From contig JAKAFY010000011.1 of the NCBI GenBank assembly GCA_021817785.1, forward strand, positions 1-49,516: a stretch of 49,516 nt of DNA. Reading direction: 5' to 3'. Numbering within the stretch: position 1 is the stretch's first letter; every line of letters begins with the position of its first letter. The DNA is from a bacterium (GTDB lineage Bacteria; Patescibacteriota; Microgenomatia; UBA10105; UBA927). Shown piece by piece: positions 41,002 to 49,131 of this stretch. The notes below the pieces were generated by a model. It had not been told where the DNA came from, made no database searches, and saw nothing but the letters and a program-made list of their open reading frames with translations. The position numbers were made by a program, and so were the translations under genes.

Positions 41002-42414
41002 ATGTCCCGTGACCACCCCTCCAGTCGGCGTTTCATATTTTCTCTGCATGCATTTGCCAAAGGCATCCTGGCGGGCATTCTCGTACTGCTTTTGTCAGCG
41101 GCTATCGGCTGGACCGTATTTGAGCAGCGCTACAGCGGGAAAATTTATCCGAACGTTACCATAGACGGCGTATCGTTCGGGGGCAAATCACCTGACGATG
41201 TCAAAGCATACTGGCAGGCACAAAATATTCCGTTCGCACATGCCGTATTTGAATTTAAATTTGAAAACAACATTGCCACCGTATCCGGAACCGATCTGGA
41301 ACTGGGATACGACGCGACATTATCCGCGACACAGGCCTATGCCGTGGGCCGCAGCGGTCACTGGATGAGCGACCTGCTGACCAAATTTTTCCGCGGTCCC
41401 GTCGCCCTCACGCCGTATTTCCGCTGGAAGTCCGACGTCGTCGAAACAGCGCTTCAGAATCTGGCACAAAACATAGACATACCGGTGACAGATGCGCTGT
41501 TCCGTTTTGAACACGGCAGGGTGACTGCTTTCCGGGTGTCTCATGACGGGCGGGCGCTCAATAAAACGGAAACCATGGACCGGTTTAATGCAGCGGTAGC
41601 TGCCATTCCCCATGCACCCGTATTTCATGTCGTCATCAATCTTCCGGTCGAGCCGGTGAAGCCCGCGGTGTCTACAGCACAGGTCAATTCATTCGGCATC
41701 AAGGAATTGATCGGTACCGGATATTCCGAATTCCAGGGCTCCATACCGGGTAGAATCCACAACGTAGAACTTGCGGCATCCCGCTTAAACGGCATTCTGA
41801 TAGCCCCGGGGGAAACGTTTTCGTTCGACAAAACGGTCGGGGATATTTCCGCAGCTACCGGATACCAATCTGCATATATTATAAAGGATGGGCGCACTGT
41901 GTTAGGCGACGGCGGCGGGGTATGCCAGGTCAGTACCACACTGTTTCGTGCGGCACTCAACACCGGGCTTCCGATCGTGGAGCGTCACGCCCACGCATAT
42001 CGCGTTCATTATTATGAAGAGGGAGGGTTTAAAGCGGGTCTTGATGCGACGGTTTTTTCTCCGTCCGTCGATCTGAAGTTTAAAAACGATACTCCTTCCT
42101 ATATTCTGATCCAGACCAAAACAGATCTCTCTGTCCCGTCCCTTACCTTTGAGCTCTACGGCACATCGGACGGCCGAAGCACTCAAATACTCAATCACGT
42201 CGTCTATGGACAAACCCCTCCACCGCCGGATTTGTATCAGGATGACCCGACGCTGCCTCCGGGAAAGATCAAACAGGTAGACTTTGCCGCCTGGGGGGCC
42301 AAAGCATCGTTTGAATACAAAGTGACGCGCGGAAATGACGTACTTCAGGACCAAACATTCACATCTAACTTTCAGCCATGGCAAGCGGTGTTCTTGCGTG
42401 GCCCGCAAACATGA
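41002..42414 (+). CDS. VanW-family protein with peptidoglycan-binding-like domain
   Basis: This 470-residue protein has an N-terminal helix (about 16-38) and an outside part. Residues about 50-235 resemble the peptidoglycan-binding type 4 domain, which often precedes VanW. The VanW domain (about 240-385) has FQGSIPGRIHNVELAASRLNG, GETFSFDKTVGD and GGGVCQVSTTLFRAAL. VanW was named from vancomycin-resistance clusters, but its role is not known. The first in-frame ATG at 40990 overlaps the -10 box, so 41002 is chosen. It overlaps the next gene by ATGA. Confidence 0.9.
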   Translation: MSRDHPSSRRFIFSLHAFAKGILAGILVLLLSAAIGWTVFEQRYSGKIYPNVTIDGVSFGGKSPDDVKAYWQAQNIPFAHAVFEFKFENNIATVSGTDLELGYDATLSATQAYAVGRSGHWMSDLLTKFFRGPVALTPYFRWKSDVVETALQNLAQNIDIPVTDALFRFEHGRVTAFRVSHDGRALNKTETMDRFNAAVAAIPHAPVFHVVINLPVEPVKPAVSTAQVNSFGIKELIGTGYSEFQGSIPGRIHNVELAASRLNGILIAPGETFSFDKTVGDISAATGYQSAYIIKDGRTVLGDGGGVCQVSTTLFRAALNTGLPIVERHAHAYRVHYYEEGGFKAGLDATVFSPSVDLKFKNDTPSYILIQTKTDLSVPSLTFELYGTSDGRSTQILNHVVYGQTPPPPDLYQDDPTLPPGKIKQVDFAAWGAKASFEYKVTRGNDVLQDQTFTSNFQPWQAVFLRGPQT

Positions 42415-42827
42415 AAAAAGTACTCGTCGGCGGATGCTTTGACTTACTTCATTTCGGTCATACCGAATTTTTGAAAACAGCAAAATCCTACGGGAATTAT
42501 CTGGTAGTAGCCCTGGAATCAGATGAAAATGTCCGTCACATGAAGGGAGCCACCCGCCCCATACATACGCAACAACAACGAAAAGCCATGCTCGAATCTT
42601 TAGCGTGTGTCGACGAAGTCATGCTGCTTCCTGTCATGAAAACAGATGCCGAATACGCGCAACTCGTACTAGACGTGCACCCTCAATTTATTGCTGTGAC
42701 GGAAGGTGACCCTATGATCGACAAAAAACGTCACCATGCAAACGCAATCGGAGCCACTGTCGTCATCATCCCCAAAATCCACACTCCGTCTACCTCTCAG
42801 CTCGCGAAACTCCTGGATCTCGAGTAA
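42411..42827 (+). CDS. Cytidylyltransferase-family nucleotidyltransferase
   Basis: This 138-residue protein has the fold of glycerol-3-phosphate cytidylyltransferase (TagD) and related enzymes. The nucleotide site is VGGCFDLLHFGHTEFL (HxGH). The usual RTxGISTS signature near the C-terminus is replaced by a shorter PSTSQLAKLL. These enzymes activate a small phosphorylated alcohol or sugar as a CDP or ADP derivative. The ATGA overlap with vanW suggests a wall-related substrate. The exact reaction is not clear. Confidence 0.85.
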   Translation: MKKVLVGGCFDLLHFGHTEFLKTAKSYGNYLVVALESDENVRHMKGATRPIHTQQQRKAMLESLACVDEVMLLPVMKTDAEYAQLVLDVHPQFIAVTEGDPMIDKKRHHANAIGATVVIIPKIHTPSTSQLAKLLDLE

Positions 42828-42877
42828 CGTGCGGCATTTGTCCCGTGAGTCGTACGGCAAGACCCAGAAATCTCGGC

Positions 42878-42883
42878 TATAAT
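42878..42883 (+). promoter_or_regulatory. -10 box of tsaD
   Basis: TATAAT ends 7 bases before the tsaD ATG, another leaderless arrangement. Confidence 0.65.
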
Positions 42884-42890
42884 ATAGCGT

Positions 42891-43949
42891 ATGAAAATTC
42901 TTGCCATCGAATCCAGTTGTGACGAAACCGCCGCGGCCGTCGTTGAAAACGGTGCGACAGCGTTGAGCAACATCGTTGCAACGAGTCATGAAATGCACGA
43001 AAAATACGGTGGCATCGTGCCGGAGGTTGCCGCCCGCAAACAGCTGGAATCCATCATTCCCGTCATCACCGAAGCGTTAACGCCGCTGCGGAAAAACAAC
43101 GAATCCATATATCAGACCATTGCGGATTCCGTGGATGCCATAGCCGTTACTGTGGGCCCCGGGCTTATCGGCAGTTTATTGGTTGGCGTGGAGACAGCGA
43201 AAACAATCTCTATGGTTACGGGCATACCTCTGATTCCGGTAAATCACGTGCTGGCACATATGTATGCGAATTTTGTTCACGACGAACAACGCAACAACGT
43301 ACCGATCAACTTTCCTGCAATATCGTTGGTCGTAAGCGGCGGGCACACGGAACTGTACTTGATGGAGTCTCCCGATACAGTAACGTGGCTGGGCGGCACC
43401 ATCGACGACGCGGCCGGAGAGTGCTTTGATAAATCCGCCCGCCTGTTGGGGTTCGGGCACGGCGGCGGATTGGCGATACAGGAAGCAGCGGAAAAGTTTA
43501 AAGTAAAGAGTTCACAGTTCACAGTAAGATTGCCCAGGCCAATGCTCGATAAAGAAAACGAATTAAACTTTTCATTTTCCGGTTTAAAAACGGCAATATT
43601 GCGGGAGGTAAACAAACTCAAGGCAGAAAACACATTCGACGACAGCGCTATTCAGGCATTATCATACGAAATTCAGGAAACGATTACCGACGTGCTGGTA
43701 AAAAAAACGTTCCGCGCAGTAGAACGATATGGTGTCAACACTATTCTTCTTTCCGGCGGTGTTTCTTCAAATTTACGGCTGCGTGAAAAATTTCTGACTC
43801 ATGATTCCAAATTCATGATTCATTTTCCTCCCGTGCCGCTGTGTACAGACAACGCGGCGTATATAGGAAGTTACGCATTTTTCCGGGGAAAACAAACGCC
43901 GTGGCAGGAAATCACTGCCGTTCCCGATTTATCAGTTGAATCTGTCTAG
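42891..43949 (+). CDS. tsaD: tRNA N6-adenosine threonylcarbamoyltransferase TsaD
   Basis: TsaD puts the threonylcarbamoyl group on A37 of ANN-decoding tRNAs. It has 352 residues. Visible blocks: ILAIESSCDETAAAVV (start), the metal ligands NHVLAHMYANF (His119, His123), LVVSGGHTELYLM, DDAAGECFDKSARLLG, FSFSGLKTAI and the end CTDNAAYIGSY. Two in-frame repeat inserts are seen: KVKSSQFTVR (about 204-213, GTTCACAG repeats) and THDSKFMIHF (about 307-316, ATGATTC repeats). Both lie in loops, so activity should be kept. The 3' end overlaps idi on the other strand by 38 bases. Confidence 0.96.
   Translation: MKILAIESSCDETAAAVVENGATALSNIVATSHEMHEKYGGIVPEVAARKQLESIIPVITEALTPLRKNNESIYQTIADSVDAIAVTVGPGLIGSLLVGVETAKTISMVTGIPLIPVNHVLAHMYANFVHDEQRNNVPINFPAISLVVSGGHTELYLMESPDTVTWLGGTIDDAAGECFDKSARLLGFGHGGGLAIQEAAEKFKVKSSQFTVRLPRPMLDKENELNFSFSGLKTAILREVNKLKAENTFDDSAIQALSYEIQETITDVLVKKTFRAVERYGVNTILLSGGVSSNLRLREKFLTHDSKFMIHFPPVPLCTDNAAYIGSYAFFRGKQTPWQEITAVPDLSVESV
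43500..43531 (+). repeat. GTTCACAG-type repeat inside tsaD
   Basis: AGAGTTCACAGTTCACAGT is a tandem of a unit also found inside the femAB gene near 14800. It codes for SSQFTV between AEKF and LPRPML. Confidence 0.65.
43797..43826 (+). repeat. ATGATTC-type repeat inside tsaD
   Basis: CTCATGATTCCAAATTCATG followed by ATTCATT holds two copies of TCATGATTC around AAAT. It codes for THDSKFMIHF near the C-terminal part of TsaD. Confidence 0.5.
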
Positions 43950-44454
43950 ATGCCAGCACTTTCACTTCTGCAATGCTCCACGGAGAGTACGCCATGGGAT
44001 TATCATTTGCCTCGCGTAAAAACAGATTCCAGTCCATCCATCGCCAATCCTCTACTTCCTCGGGGTTTGGCTTGGGATCACCATCGTACTGACAAATACA
44101 TATCGGACAAATTTCATTCTCAACAATGCCGTTTACATCCGCTACTCTGTAGCGAAATGGGGCTACTTCTTCAATGGTGTCTACTGTAATTCCCAATTCA
44201 TCTTGTAAACGGCGCTTTGCCGCAGCCACCGATGACTCTCCCGGTGCAGGATGCCCGCAGACGGTATTGGTCCATACGCCGGGAAACGTTTTTTTGGTAC
44301 TGGCGCGTTTGGTCAACAGTACCTGATTTTTGGAATTTAAAAGAAACAGGGAAAATGCGCGATGCAGCGGCGTATCTTTGGTGTGTACGGTATCCTTGTC
44401 TGCCGTTCCTATCGGATTATTCTGATCGTCTACCAGGACTACGAGTTCTGTCAT
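43912..44454 (-). CDS. idi: Isopentenyl-diphosphate delta-isomerase, type 1
   Basis: This Nudix-fold enzyme interconverts isopentenyl and dimethylallyl diphosphate. It has 180 residues. The catalytic Cys is in NTVCGHPAPGES (Cys66) and the catalytic Glu in ENEICPICIC. KRASTKKTFPGVW and RRLQDELGI are the usual metal and substrate blocks. No other isoprenoid gene lies in the window; lipid carriers used by the glycan cluster would need this pathway or an outside supply. TATAAT ends exactly 6 bases before the ATG. Confidence 0.94.
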   Translation of the reverse strand: MTELVVLVDDQNNPIGTADKDTVHTKDTPLHRAFSLFLLNSKNQVLLTKRASTKKTFPGVWTNTVCGHPAPGESSVAAAKRRLQDELGITVDTIEEVAPFRYRVADVNGIVENEICPICICQYDGDPKPNPEEVEDWRWMDWNLFLREANDNPMAYSPWSIAEVKVLASRQIQLINRERQ

Positions 44455-44460
44455 TTATGT

Positions 44461-44466
44461 ATTATA
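44461..44466 (-). promoter_or_regulatory. -10 box of idi
   Basis: TATAAT on the minus strand ends exactly 6 bases before the idi ATG. It lies between the tRNA gene and idi. Confidence 0.65.
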
Positions 44467-44486
44467 CCTTTGTTTCGCCTGCAATG

Positions 44487-44558
44487 TGGGCGCGCTTGGG
44501 ATCGGACCAAGGACATCTACTTTATAAGAGTAGCGCTCTACCACTGAGCTACGCGCCC
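44487..44558 (-). tRNA. tRNA with anticodon UAU, probably tRNA-Ile
   Basis: The minus strand folds as a 72-base tRNA: acceptor GGGCGCG/CGCGCCC, D arm GCTC-AGTGGTA-GAGC, anticodon stem CTACT/AGTAG with loop CTTATAA, five-base variable loop and T stem CTTGG/CCAAG. The loop puts UAU in the anticodon, for the Ile codon AUA. Base 73 is A and CCA is not encoded. The T loop is TCCGATC, so position 55 is C instead of the nearly universal U. Most bacteria read AUA with a CAU tRNA modified by TilS, so this anticodon is unusual. Confidence 0.9.
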
Positions 44559-44571
44559 TTGTATAAACCGT

Positions 44572-44577
44572 ATTATA
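44572..44577 (-). promoter_or_regulatory. -10 box of the tRNA gene
   Basis: TATAAT on the minus strand ends 13 bases before the first tRNA base. No good -35 box is seen. Confidence 0.55.
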
Positions 44578-44613
44578 TCACCAGTACTTGATAAGATTCG
44601 TCTTCACGACATC

Positions 44614-44643
44614 TTTGTTACCATGTTTCGAAACAAAGTAACA
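44614..44643. repeat. Imperfect palindrome related to 21907-21938
   Basis: TGTTAC-cat-GTTTCGAAAC-aaa-GTAACA can form a hairpin with one internal loop. Its first 15 bases, TTTGTTACCATGTTT, equal those of the perfect palindrome at 21907. It lies after the stop of the ATP-grasp gene and may end its transcription. Confidence 0.55.
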
Positions 44644-44675
44644 TAAAATATACCCGTTAAATTTTTACTCAGTAT

Positions 44676-46076
44676 CTAGTCGTTTTGAAGCAGCGATTCC
44701 ATCATCGCCTCGATTTCGTAGGCGCGTTTTTTGGATGGAGCAAATATGATAAATGAAAACTTCTGCATACGCAGCAAATTTTCTGAAGTTAGGATAAGCC
44801 CTTCCTTTGTCGTTTTATCGAACAGCACCGGGCGCAGGCGTTCGAGAAGTTGCGGGAACGTCAATCGTTTTAGATGGGAAATCATATATCCGTTATTGGA
44901 AAACAAATACGTATCGAACATAAAATTTTCGCCAAACAATGCCACGGCGGTGGTATATACAAACGTGCCGCCGGTACTTCGGACATTGGATTCTGCCACG
45001 TACACCTCGCCGTTTCGGCCGGCTACGTAATCCACGTCGAAATACCCACGGTATCCTGCTGCGGCAAACCGCTCCGCGATATAAAATCCGGTATCCTTTA
45101 TCCGCGCAGCGATGCGTTCCGGCATGATGTCGTGCCCCACCTCTATGCCGTGAAACATCCCGTCCTTGGTTACCAGCACACCGCAGTGATACAGAAAATC
45201 TATGTGGCCGTTGCGGCTGATTTTAAATTCTACATTGGGGTTTCCTCCTGCCACCGAATTACTGATCAGGATAAGTTTTTCGATGATAATCGGAAACTTT
45301 TGCCAATAGGAGTCCTTTTGGAGCAATGCGTAGATTTTTGCCTGGCACGCATGAAATTCATCCGGCAAATCTCCCGGTCTGAAAATTTCCACGCCCATCC
45401 CCGAATGTCCTTTGTTTGTTTTGATGACCACCCCTTGCTCTTTTACGTACCGGATCGCCGCAATTTTCGACGCATCTTCGATACCAAAACAAATGACGCC
45501 GTCGGCCATCTGGAAATCAGGTTCTTCATGTTCGCTCTGCTGCGCTAACTGCCGGATACCGGATTTGCTGCCGAAAAAATTGACGGTCCACGCATCCTCC
45601 TCATCGGGCGCTTCCGGGGTGGTGATCGTCAGCCCTTTTTCGCGCAATGCGTTTGCCAGTTGGAGAAACGGCTGGCTCACGGCATAGCTGGTGAGTACCA
45701 GTTTTTTCGTGGAATTTGCAGCATCCACCAGCGCGCTCATGATCGACGGGTCATGCAATATATCGTCACAGATCATTCCGCTGTGCTGGCCGGTCGTGAG
45801 AACGGTGAGGTTGGTTTTGGGAAATAACGACCGGTAGTATGCCAGAAACTGTTCGCTGACGCTTTGGGAAGTTATATACAGCACATCACTGTCTTCTCCG
45901 GCAAACTGGAACATCCGCGAATCCCCAAGATACGAGTTTTCGATGATCTCCGCGCTTCGTGCGTTAGGGTCCGACATCGCCGAAATAAACGGCCACACAT
46001 CTTCTGACATGTTAAAGATGTAGACGATGACGGTGTGTTTTTTCTCTGCTGAAGGGTCTGATAATTGTCCGTTCAT
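44676..46076 (-). CDS. ATP-grasp ligase-like protein (PGM1-type)
   Basis: This 466-residue protein has an N-terminal pre-ATP-grasp part (about 1-190) and an ATP-grasp core: VVIKTNKGHSGMGVEIF (glycine-rich loop), a central IIIEKLI (adenine contact) and GYFDVDYVAGRNGEVYVAESNVRSTGG (metal-binding Glu and Asn). The order recalls peptide-ligase enzymes of the PGM1 type, which use ATP to make an amide bond. No partner peptide gene is visible. The ATG at 46076 is preferred to an upstream one at 46154. Substrate unknown. Confidence 0.8.
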   Translation of the reverse strand: MNGQLSDPSAEKKHTVIVYIFNMSEDVWPFISAMSDPNARSAEIIENSYLGDSRMFQFAGEDSDVLYITSQSVSEQFLAYYRSLFPKTNLTVLTTGQHSGMICDDILHDPSIMSALVDAANSTKKLVLTSYAVSQPFLQLANALREKGLTITTPEAPDEEDAWTVNFFGSKSGIRQLAQQSEHEEPDFQMADGVICFGIEDASKIAAIRYVKEQGVVIKTNKGHSGMGVEIFRPGDLPDEFHACQAKIYALLQKDSYWQKFPIIIEKLILISNSVAGGNPNVEFKISRNGHIDFLYHCGVLVTKDGMFHGIEVGHDIMPERIAARIKDTGFYIAERFAAAGYRGYFDVDYVAGRNGEVYVAESNVRSTGGTFVYTTAVALFGENFMFDTYLFSNNGYMISHLKRLTFPQLLERLRPVLFDKTTKEGLILTSENLLRMQKFSFIIFAPSKKRAYEIEAMMESLLQND

Positions 46077-46166
46077 ACTGAAATAAAAATATACAGGATA
46101 AATAAAAAGCTTACACTGTTTTCCGGCAATGTAAAGAGAGGAATCGTCGTGCAAGACGCAAAAATA

Positions 46167-48518
46167 TTACAGACGTGCGCGTTCGGTAATCTCTGCTTCC
46201 ACTAATTCCCTGGGCTGCCCGTATTTTAAGCGGGACAGCTGGATAATCGCCTTTGCAATCTCCGGGCTCTGGGCTGCCATAACCGTTTTCATATCTTTGG
46301 TGAGGTCCACGCTAAACGGCTTTACCGGTTCGTTATGGACGATGGTTTTTACGTACGCATTATATTTGTCGATATTAATAAGATCCGTTTCGGTAAATAC
46401 CGGGGTAAACTCATGCTGCAGATAGTTGGCATCGGTGACCCCCACCCGGAAGGTAATGATCGAGCCGACGTTTCCAAATACCGCATTTTTCACTTCCTCT
46501 TCCATCTGTCCGATAAACTGATTGGCGACGGTAAGGTTCAGATGGTATTTCCGGGCCTCAGAAAGGATCTGGGCAAAATCAGGGGTAGCAAAGTTTTGGA
46601 ATTCGTCGACGTAGAGATAAAAATCCCGCCGTTTGTCTTCCGCTACATCCTGCCGGCTCATGGCAGCGATCAATATTTTCGGCACCAGGATAAGTCCCAG
46701 AAAATTACTGTTTTCTTCTCCGAGCCTTCCTTTGGCAAGGTTGATAAGCAGAATTTTTCCTTCGTCCATGACTTTACGGAAATCTACGGTCGACTTGGAT
46801 TGCCCGATGATATTGCGCATTAGTTTGTTGGTGATAAACCGGCCGAATTTGGACACGATATAATCCAAAACTTCCGATTTATGAAAGTCCGCGGTCTGGG
46901 CTATCTGATCCGTCCAGTACCGGCGGACGATCGGGTCCGTCACTCGCGGCAATAGTTCCTGTACAAAGTCCGGCCGCTGCAACACCTGCACGACTTCTAT
47001 AAATGTCCCTCCGGGCATCGCCTGCAGCACGGTAAGCATGGCATTTCGTACCGCATGCTCAAACCGCGGCCCGATGATGCCGGTTTTCTGCGGATCAAAC
47101 AATTTATACATGAGTCCCACGATGGAGGTCGCCACAAAATGCATTTCCTGTTCGGTCCTCGACTCGATCATGTTTAAACCCATCGGCCGTTCGGCGTCTG
47201 CCGGATCAAAATATATGACGTCTTCGGCGCGTTCTGCAGGAATGCGGGACAAAATCCCGTCAATTAAATCTCCGTGCGGATCTATGACGGCCAACCCTTT
47301 CCCCGCTTTTATGTCCTGAATCACAAGTTCTTCCAGAAGCTGCGATTTCCCGGTGCCGGTTTTCCCGATGATATACATGTGTCGCCGTCTGTCGTCATCG
47401 CTTATGAATATCGGCCGGTCCACTCCGCGGTACCGGGAGACTCCGATAAACGTGCCGCTCGAAGGAATCTGGAGAGGCGCCGGTGCGCGCTTGGCGTTCA
47501 GCCAGAATATGTGGGCAGTCTCTATGGATTTGTTCGGAAAGTGGTAAACGGTCGCCAGCTCATCGCTGTTTAACACGCCATATTGCTTCATAAACGGCAG
47601 GTTCAGCATGGGGAAATACCGGTATACAAAATCGATCATGAAGTATTTTTTGAGCGGCATCTTCACTTTGCCGAAATGATTATGATCCGACGTAAACTGG
47701 TGGAACGACGTGATGATATTCTCAAGATGTGCCTCAGCCGCCTCTTTGCTCTGTGCGGAAACGACCACGCGTATGACGGCATTAAATCCGGGTTTTGATG
47801 TCTTTTGCTCTATGGATTCCAGTGTTTTCGGATCGACTTTGAAGCTCGCTTTTTCGGGGTTCGCCTCATTTTTTTTCGTCTTTGCAATATACGATCTCCC
47901 CAGGCCGCTCCATTTGCCGCTGGCCGGCTGGATCAGGATTTGTATGGCCGCCCCCTCTCCTTCACCCATCTTGGCCAGATTCGACGTGATGGATGACAAC
48001 GGGTCCACCGGAAGATCACGGTAAATCCGGATAGGCAGATAGTCGGAATTTTTCGGCGTCAATGCGGCAAACGCCACCTTCCCGTGTTCGGTAAAAATGT
48101 TGTACTCATCGACCCGTTTTACGTCCGCACCCGGATATGATCCGTTTATCTGTTTTTCCACCAGGTCGACATAGTGTTTGGGGACGGCGACATAAAACCG
48201 GATATCCTCGCGTTTGGCGACGATCTCAAACGATACGTGCTCCTGGGGTTTCAGAAATGACCAGAATCCGCCGTGGTGGATGGCGTGGAGGCTCGCAAAC
48301 ATTTGCTCGGCGGCATCGATTTTTGTTTCGTTATCCCGCGGGGTAGCGACCTGCAGCAGTACATAATCCAACGACCGTTTTTCCCGGTCACGGTATTTCC
48401 AATACAGGAACAGTCCGTATCCCACGATAAAAAGCGCTATGACACAGAGTGTCAGGATAACCAAGACAATGCCCAGTACCTGTAATTGGTAGATGATATC
48501 CGCAAATTCTATCGGCAT
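46167..48518 (-). CDS. TraD/VirD4-like membrane-anchored DNA-translocating ATPase
   Basis: This 783-residue protein has an N-terminal helix (about 12-38), a long alpha/beta part of unknown role (about 50-345) and a RecA-like motor. Walker A is IIGKTGTGKSQLLEEL (about 385) and Walker B FYLYVDEFQNFATPD (about 635). The C-terminal ANQFIGQMEEEVKNAVFGNVG is like the type IV secretion coupling ATPases that pump DNA (TraD/VirD4, DUF87 group). No relaxase or mating-pore genes are adjacent, so it may serve DNA uptake or another transport. It follows the Pro-rich gene by 8 bases, in one operon behind element copy B. Confidence 0.85.
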   Translation of the reverse strand: MPIEFADIIYQLQVLGIVLVILTLCVIALFIVGYGLFLYWKYRDREKRSLDYVLLQVATPRDNETKIDAAEQMFASLHAIHHGGFWSFLKPQEHVSFEIVAKREDIRFYVAVPKHYVDLVEKQINGSYPGADVKRVDEYNIFTEHGKVAFAALTPKNSDYLPIRIYRDLPVDPLSSITSNLAKMGEGEGAAIQILIQPASGKWSGLGRSYIAKTKKNEANPEKASFKVDPKTLESIEQKTSKPGFNAVIRVVVSAQSKEAAEAHLENIITSFHQFTSDHNHFGKVKMPLKKYFMIDFVYRYFPMLNLPFMKQYGVLNSDELATVYHFPNKSIETAHIFWLNAKRAPAPLQIPSSGTFIGVSRYRGVDRPIFISDDDRRRHMYIIGKTGTGKSQLLEELVIQDIKAGKGLAVIDPHGDLIDGILSRIPAERAEDVIYFDPADAERPMGLNMIESRTEQEMHFVATSIVGLMYKLFDPQKTGIIGPRFEHAVRNAMLTVLQAMPGGTFIEVVQVLQRPDFVQELLPRVTDPIVRRYWTDQIAQTADFHKSEVLDYIVSKFGRFITNKLMRNIIGQSKSTVDFRKVMDEGKILLINLAKGRLGEENSNFLGLILVPKILIAAMSRQDVAEDKRRDFYLYVDEFQNFATPDFAQILSEARKYHLNLTVANQFIGQMEEEVKNAVFGNVGSIITFRVGVTDANYLQHEFTPVFTETDLINIDKYNAYVKTIVHNEPVKPFSVDLTKDMKTVMAAQSPEIAKAIIQLSRLKYGQPRELVEAEITERARL

Positions 48519-48526
48519 AGGATATA

Positions 48527-48967
48527 TTATTCCGTCGTCCGCACTATTTTTCCGTGAATGGATTTCAGCATATAATGTGCCTGCTTGAGTTGCCGTTCAC
48601 ACCACTCGGCCAGCCATCGCCACGAACTCATAAGGCTCTGGTGCAGTCCCTGTGCGATTTGGTCGTCGGTCAAGGGCAGCGTTACCGCCACAGCAGCGGC
48701 AGGCGGAGTAGCCGCCGGTCCCACGGCTTGTACTCCGAGATTCTGTATTCTCGGGGGCAATATGACCGTCGTTGGGTGGATGGTGACTCCGGAATTTGCC
48801 ACCTCGCGGGGCAATGTGGTTTCCTGTCCGATTTCCTGCAGAAGCGGCGCTTCGGCAAAGCTTATATGCGGACCGGTCTCTTTCGCCATGCTTCCGGACG
48901 GAGACGGCGTACCCGCCGGTGACGGTGGTGTTTGTGACGTATGTGATTGGGGCAGTGTATCCGTCAT
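48527..48967 (-). CDS. Pro-rich small protein, partner of the TraD-like ATPase
   Basis: This 146-residue protein has a disordered Pro/Thr/Ser-rich first half and a helical end (about 100-146) with SLMSSWRWLAEWCERQLKQ. No signal peptide or family is recognised. The start ATG (48965-48967) lies at the inner edge of palindromic element copy B, without a Shine-Dalgarno site, the same geometry as hrcA. It ends 8 bases before the ATPase gene, so it probably acts with it, for instance as a small coupling or regulatory subunit. Confidence 0.65.
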   Translation of the reverse strand: MTDTLPQSHTSQTPPSPAGTPSPSGSMAKETGPHISFAEAPLLQEIGQETTLPREVANSGVTIHPTTVILPPRIQNLGVQAVGPAATPPAAAVAVTLPLTDDQIAQGLHQSLMSSWRWLAEWCERQLKQAHYMLKSIHGKIVRTTE

Positions 48968-48968
48968 A

Positions 48969-49109
48969 CCAGGTAGTGAAATTTCGACCTTGGCGTTTTA
49001 CGCGTTAGAGAAATTCCGACATCCTTTCATAATACAAACTATTTCTGTCATTCCAGGCAGCTATTGAACGCACTTTGAAACCAAAGTGTGTCAAAATCCT
49101 ACTACCTGG
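48969..49109 (-). repeat. Palindromic element copy B at a start codon
   Basis: This 141-bp element is related to copy A at 734-872. It starts CCAGGTAGTGAAATTTCGAC and ends with the complement of CCAGGTAGTAGGATTTTGAC. CATA direct copies flank it (48965-48968 and 49110-49113). The inner hairpin here is CACTTTG-aaac-CAAAGTG, differing in sequence from copy A while keeping a stem at the same place. The middle end-motif is CCAGGCAG. Shared stretches include TCCTTTCATA and GCGTttTACGC. The inner CATA holds the start codon of the Pro-rich gene. Confidence 0.75.
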
Positions 49110-49122
49110 CATACTATTATTC

Positions 49123-49131
49123 ATTCTATCA
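49123..49131 (-). promoter_or_regulatory. Extended -10 promoter upstream of element copy B
   Basis: TGATAGAAT on the minus strand (TG-A-TAGAAT) ends exactly 10 bases before the outer ATG of the element, the same distance as TATATT in front of copy A. It overlaps the stop codon of the upstream partial gene. Confidence 0.5.
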
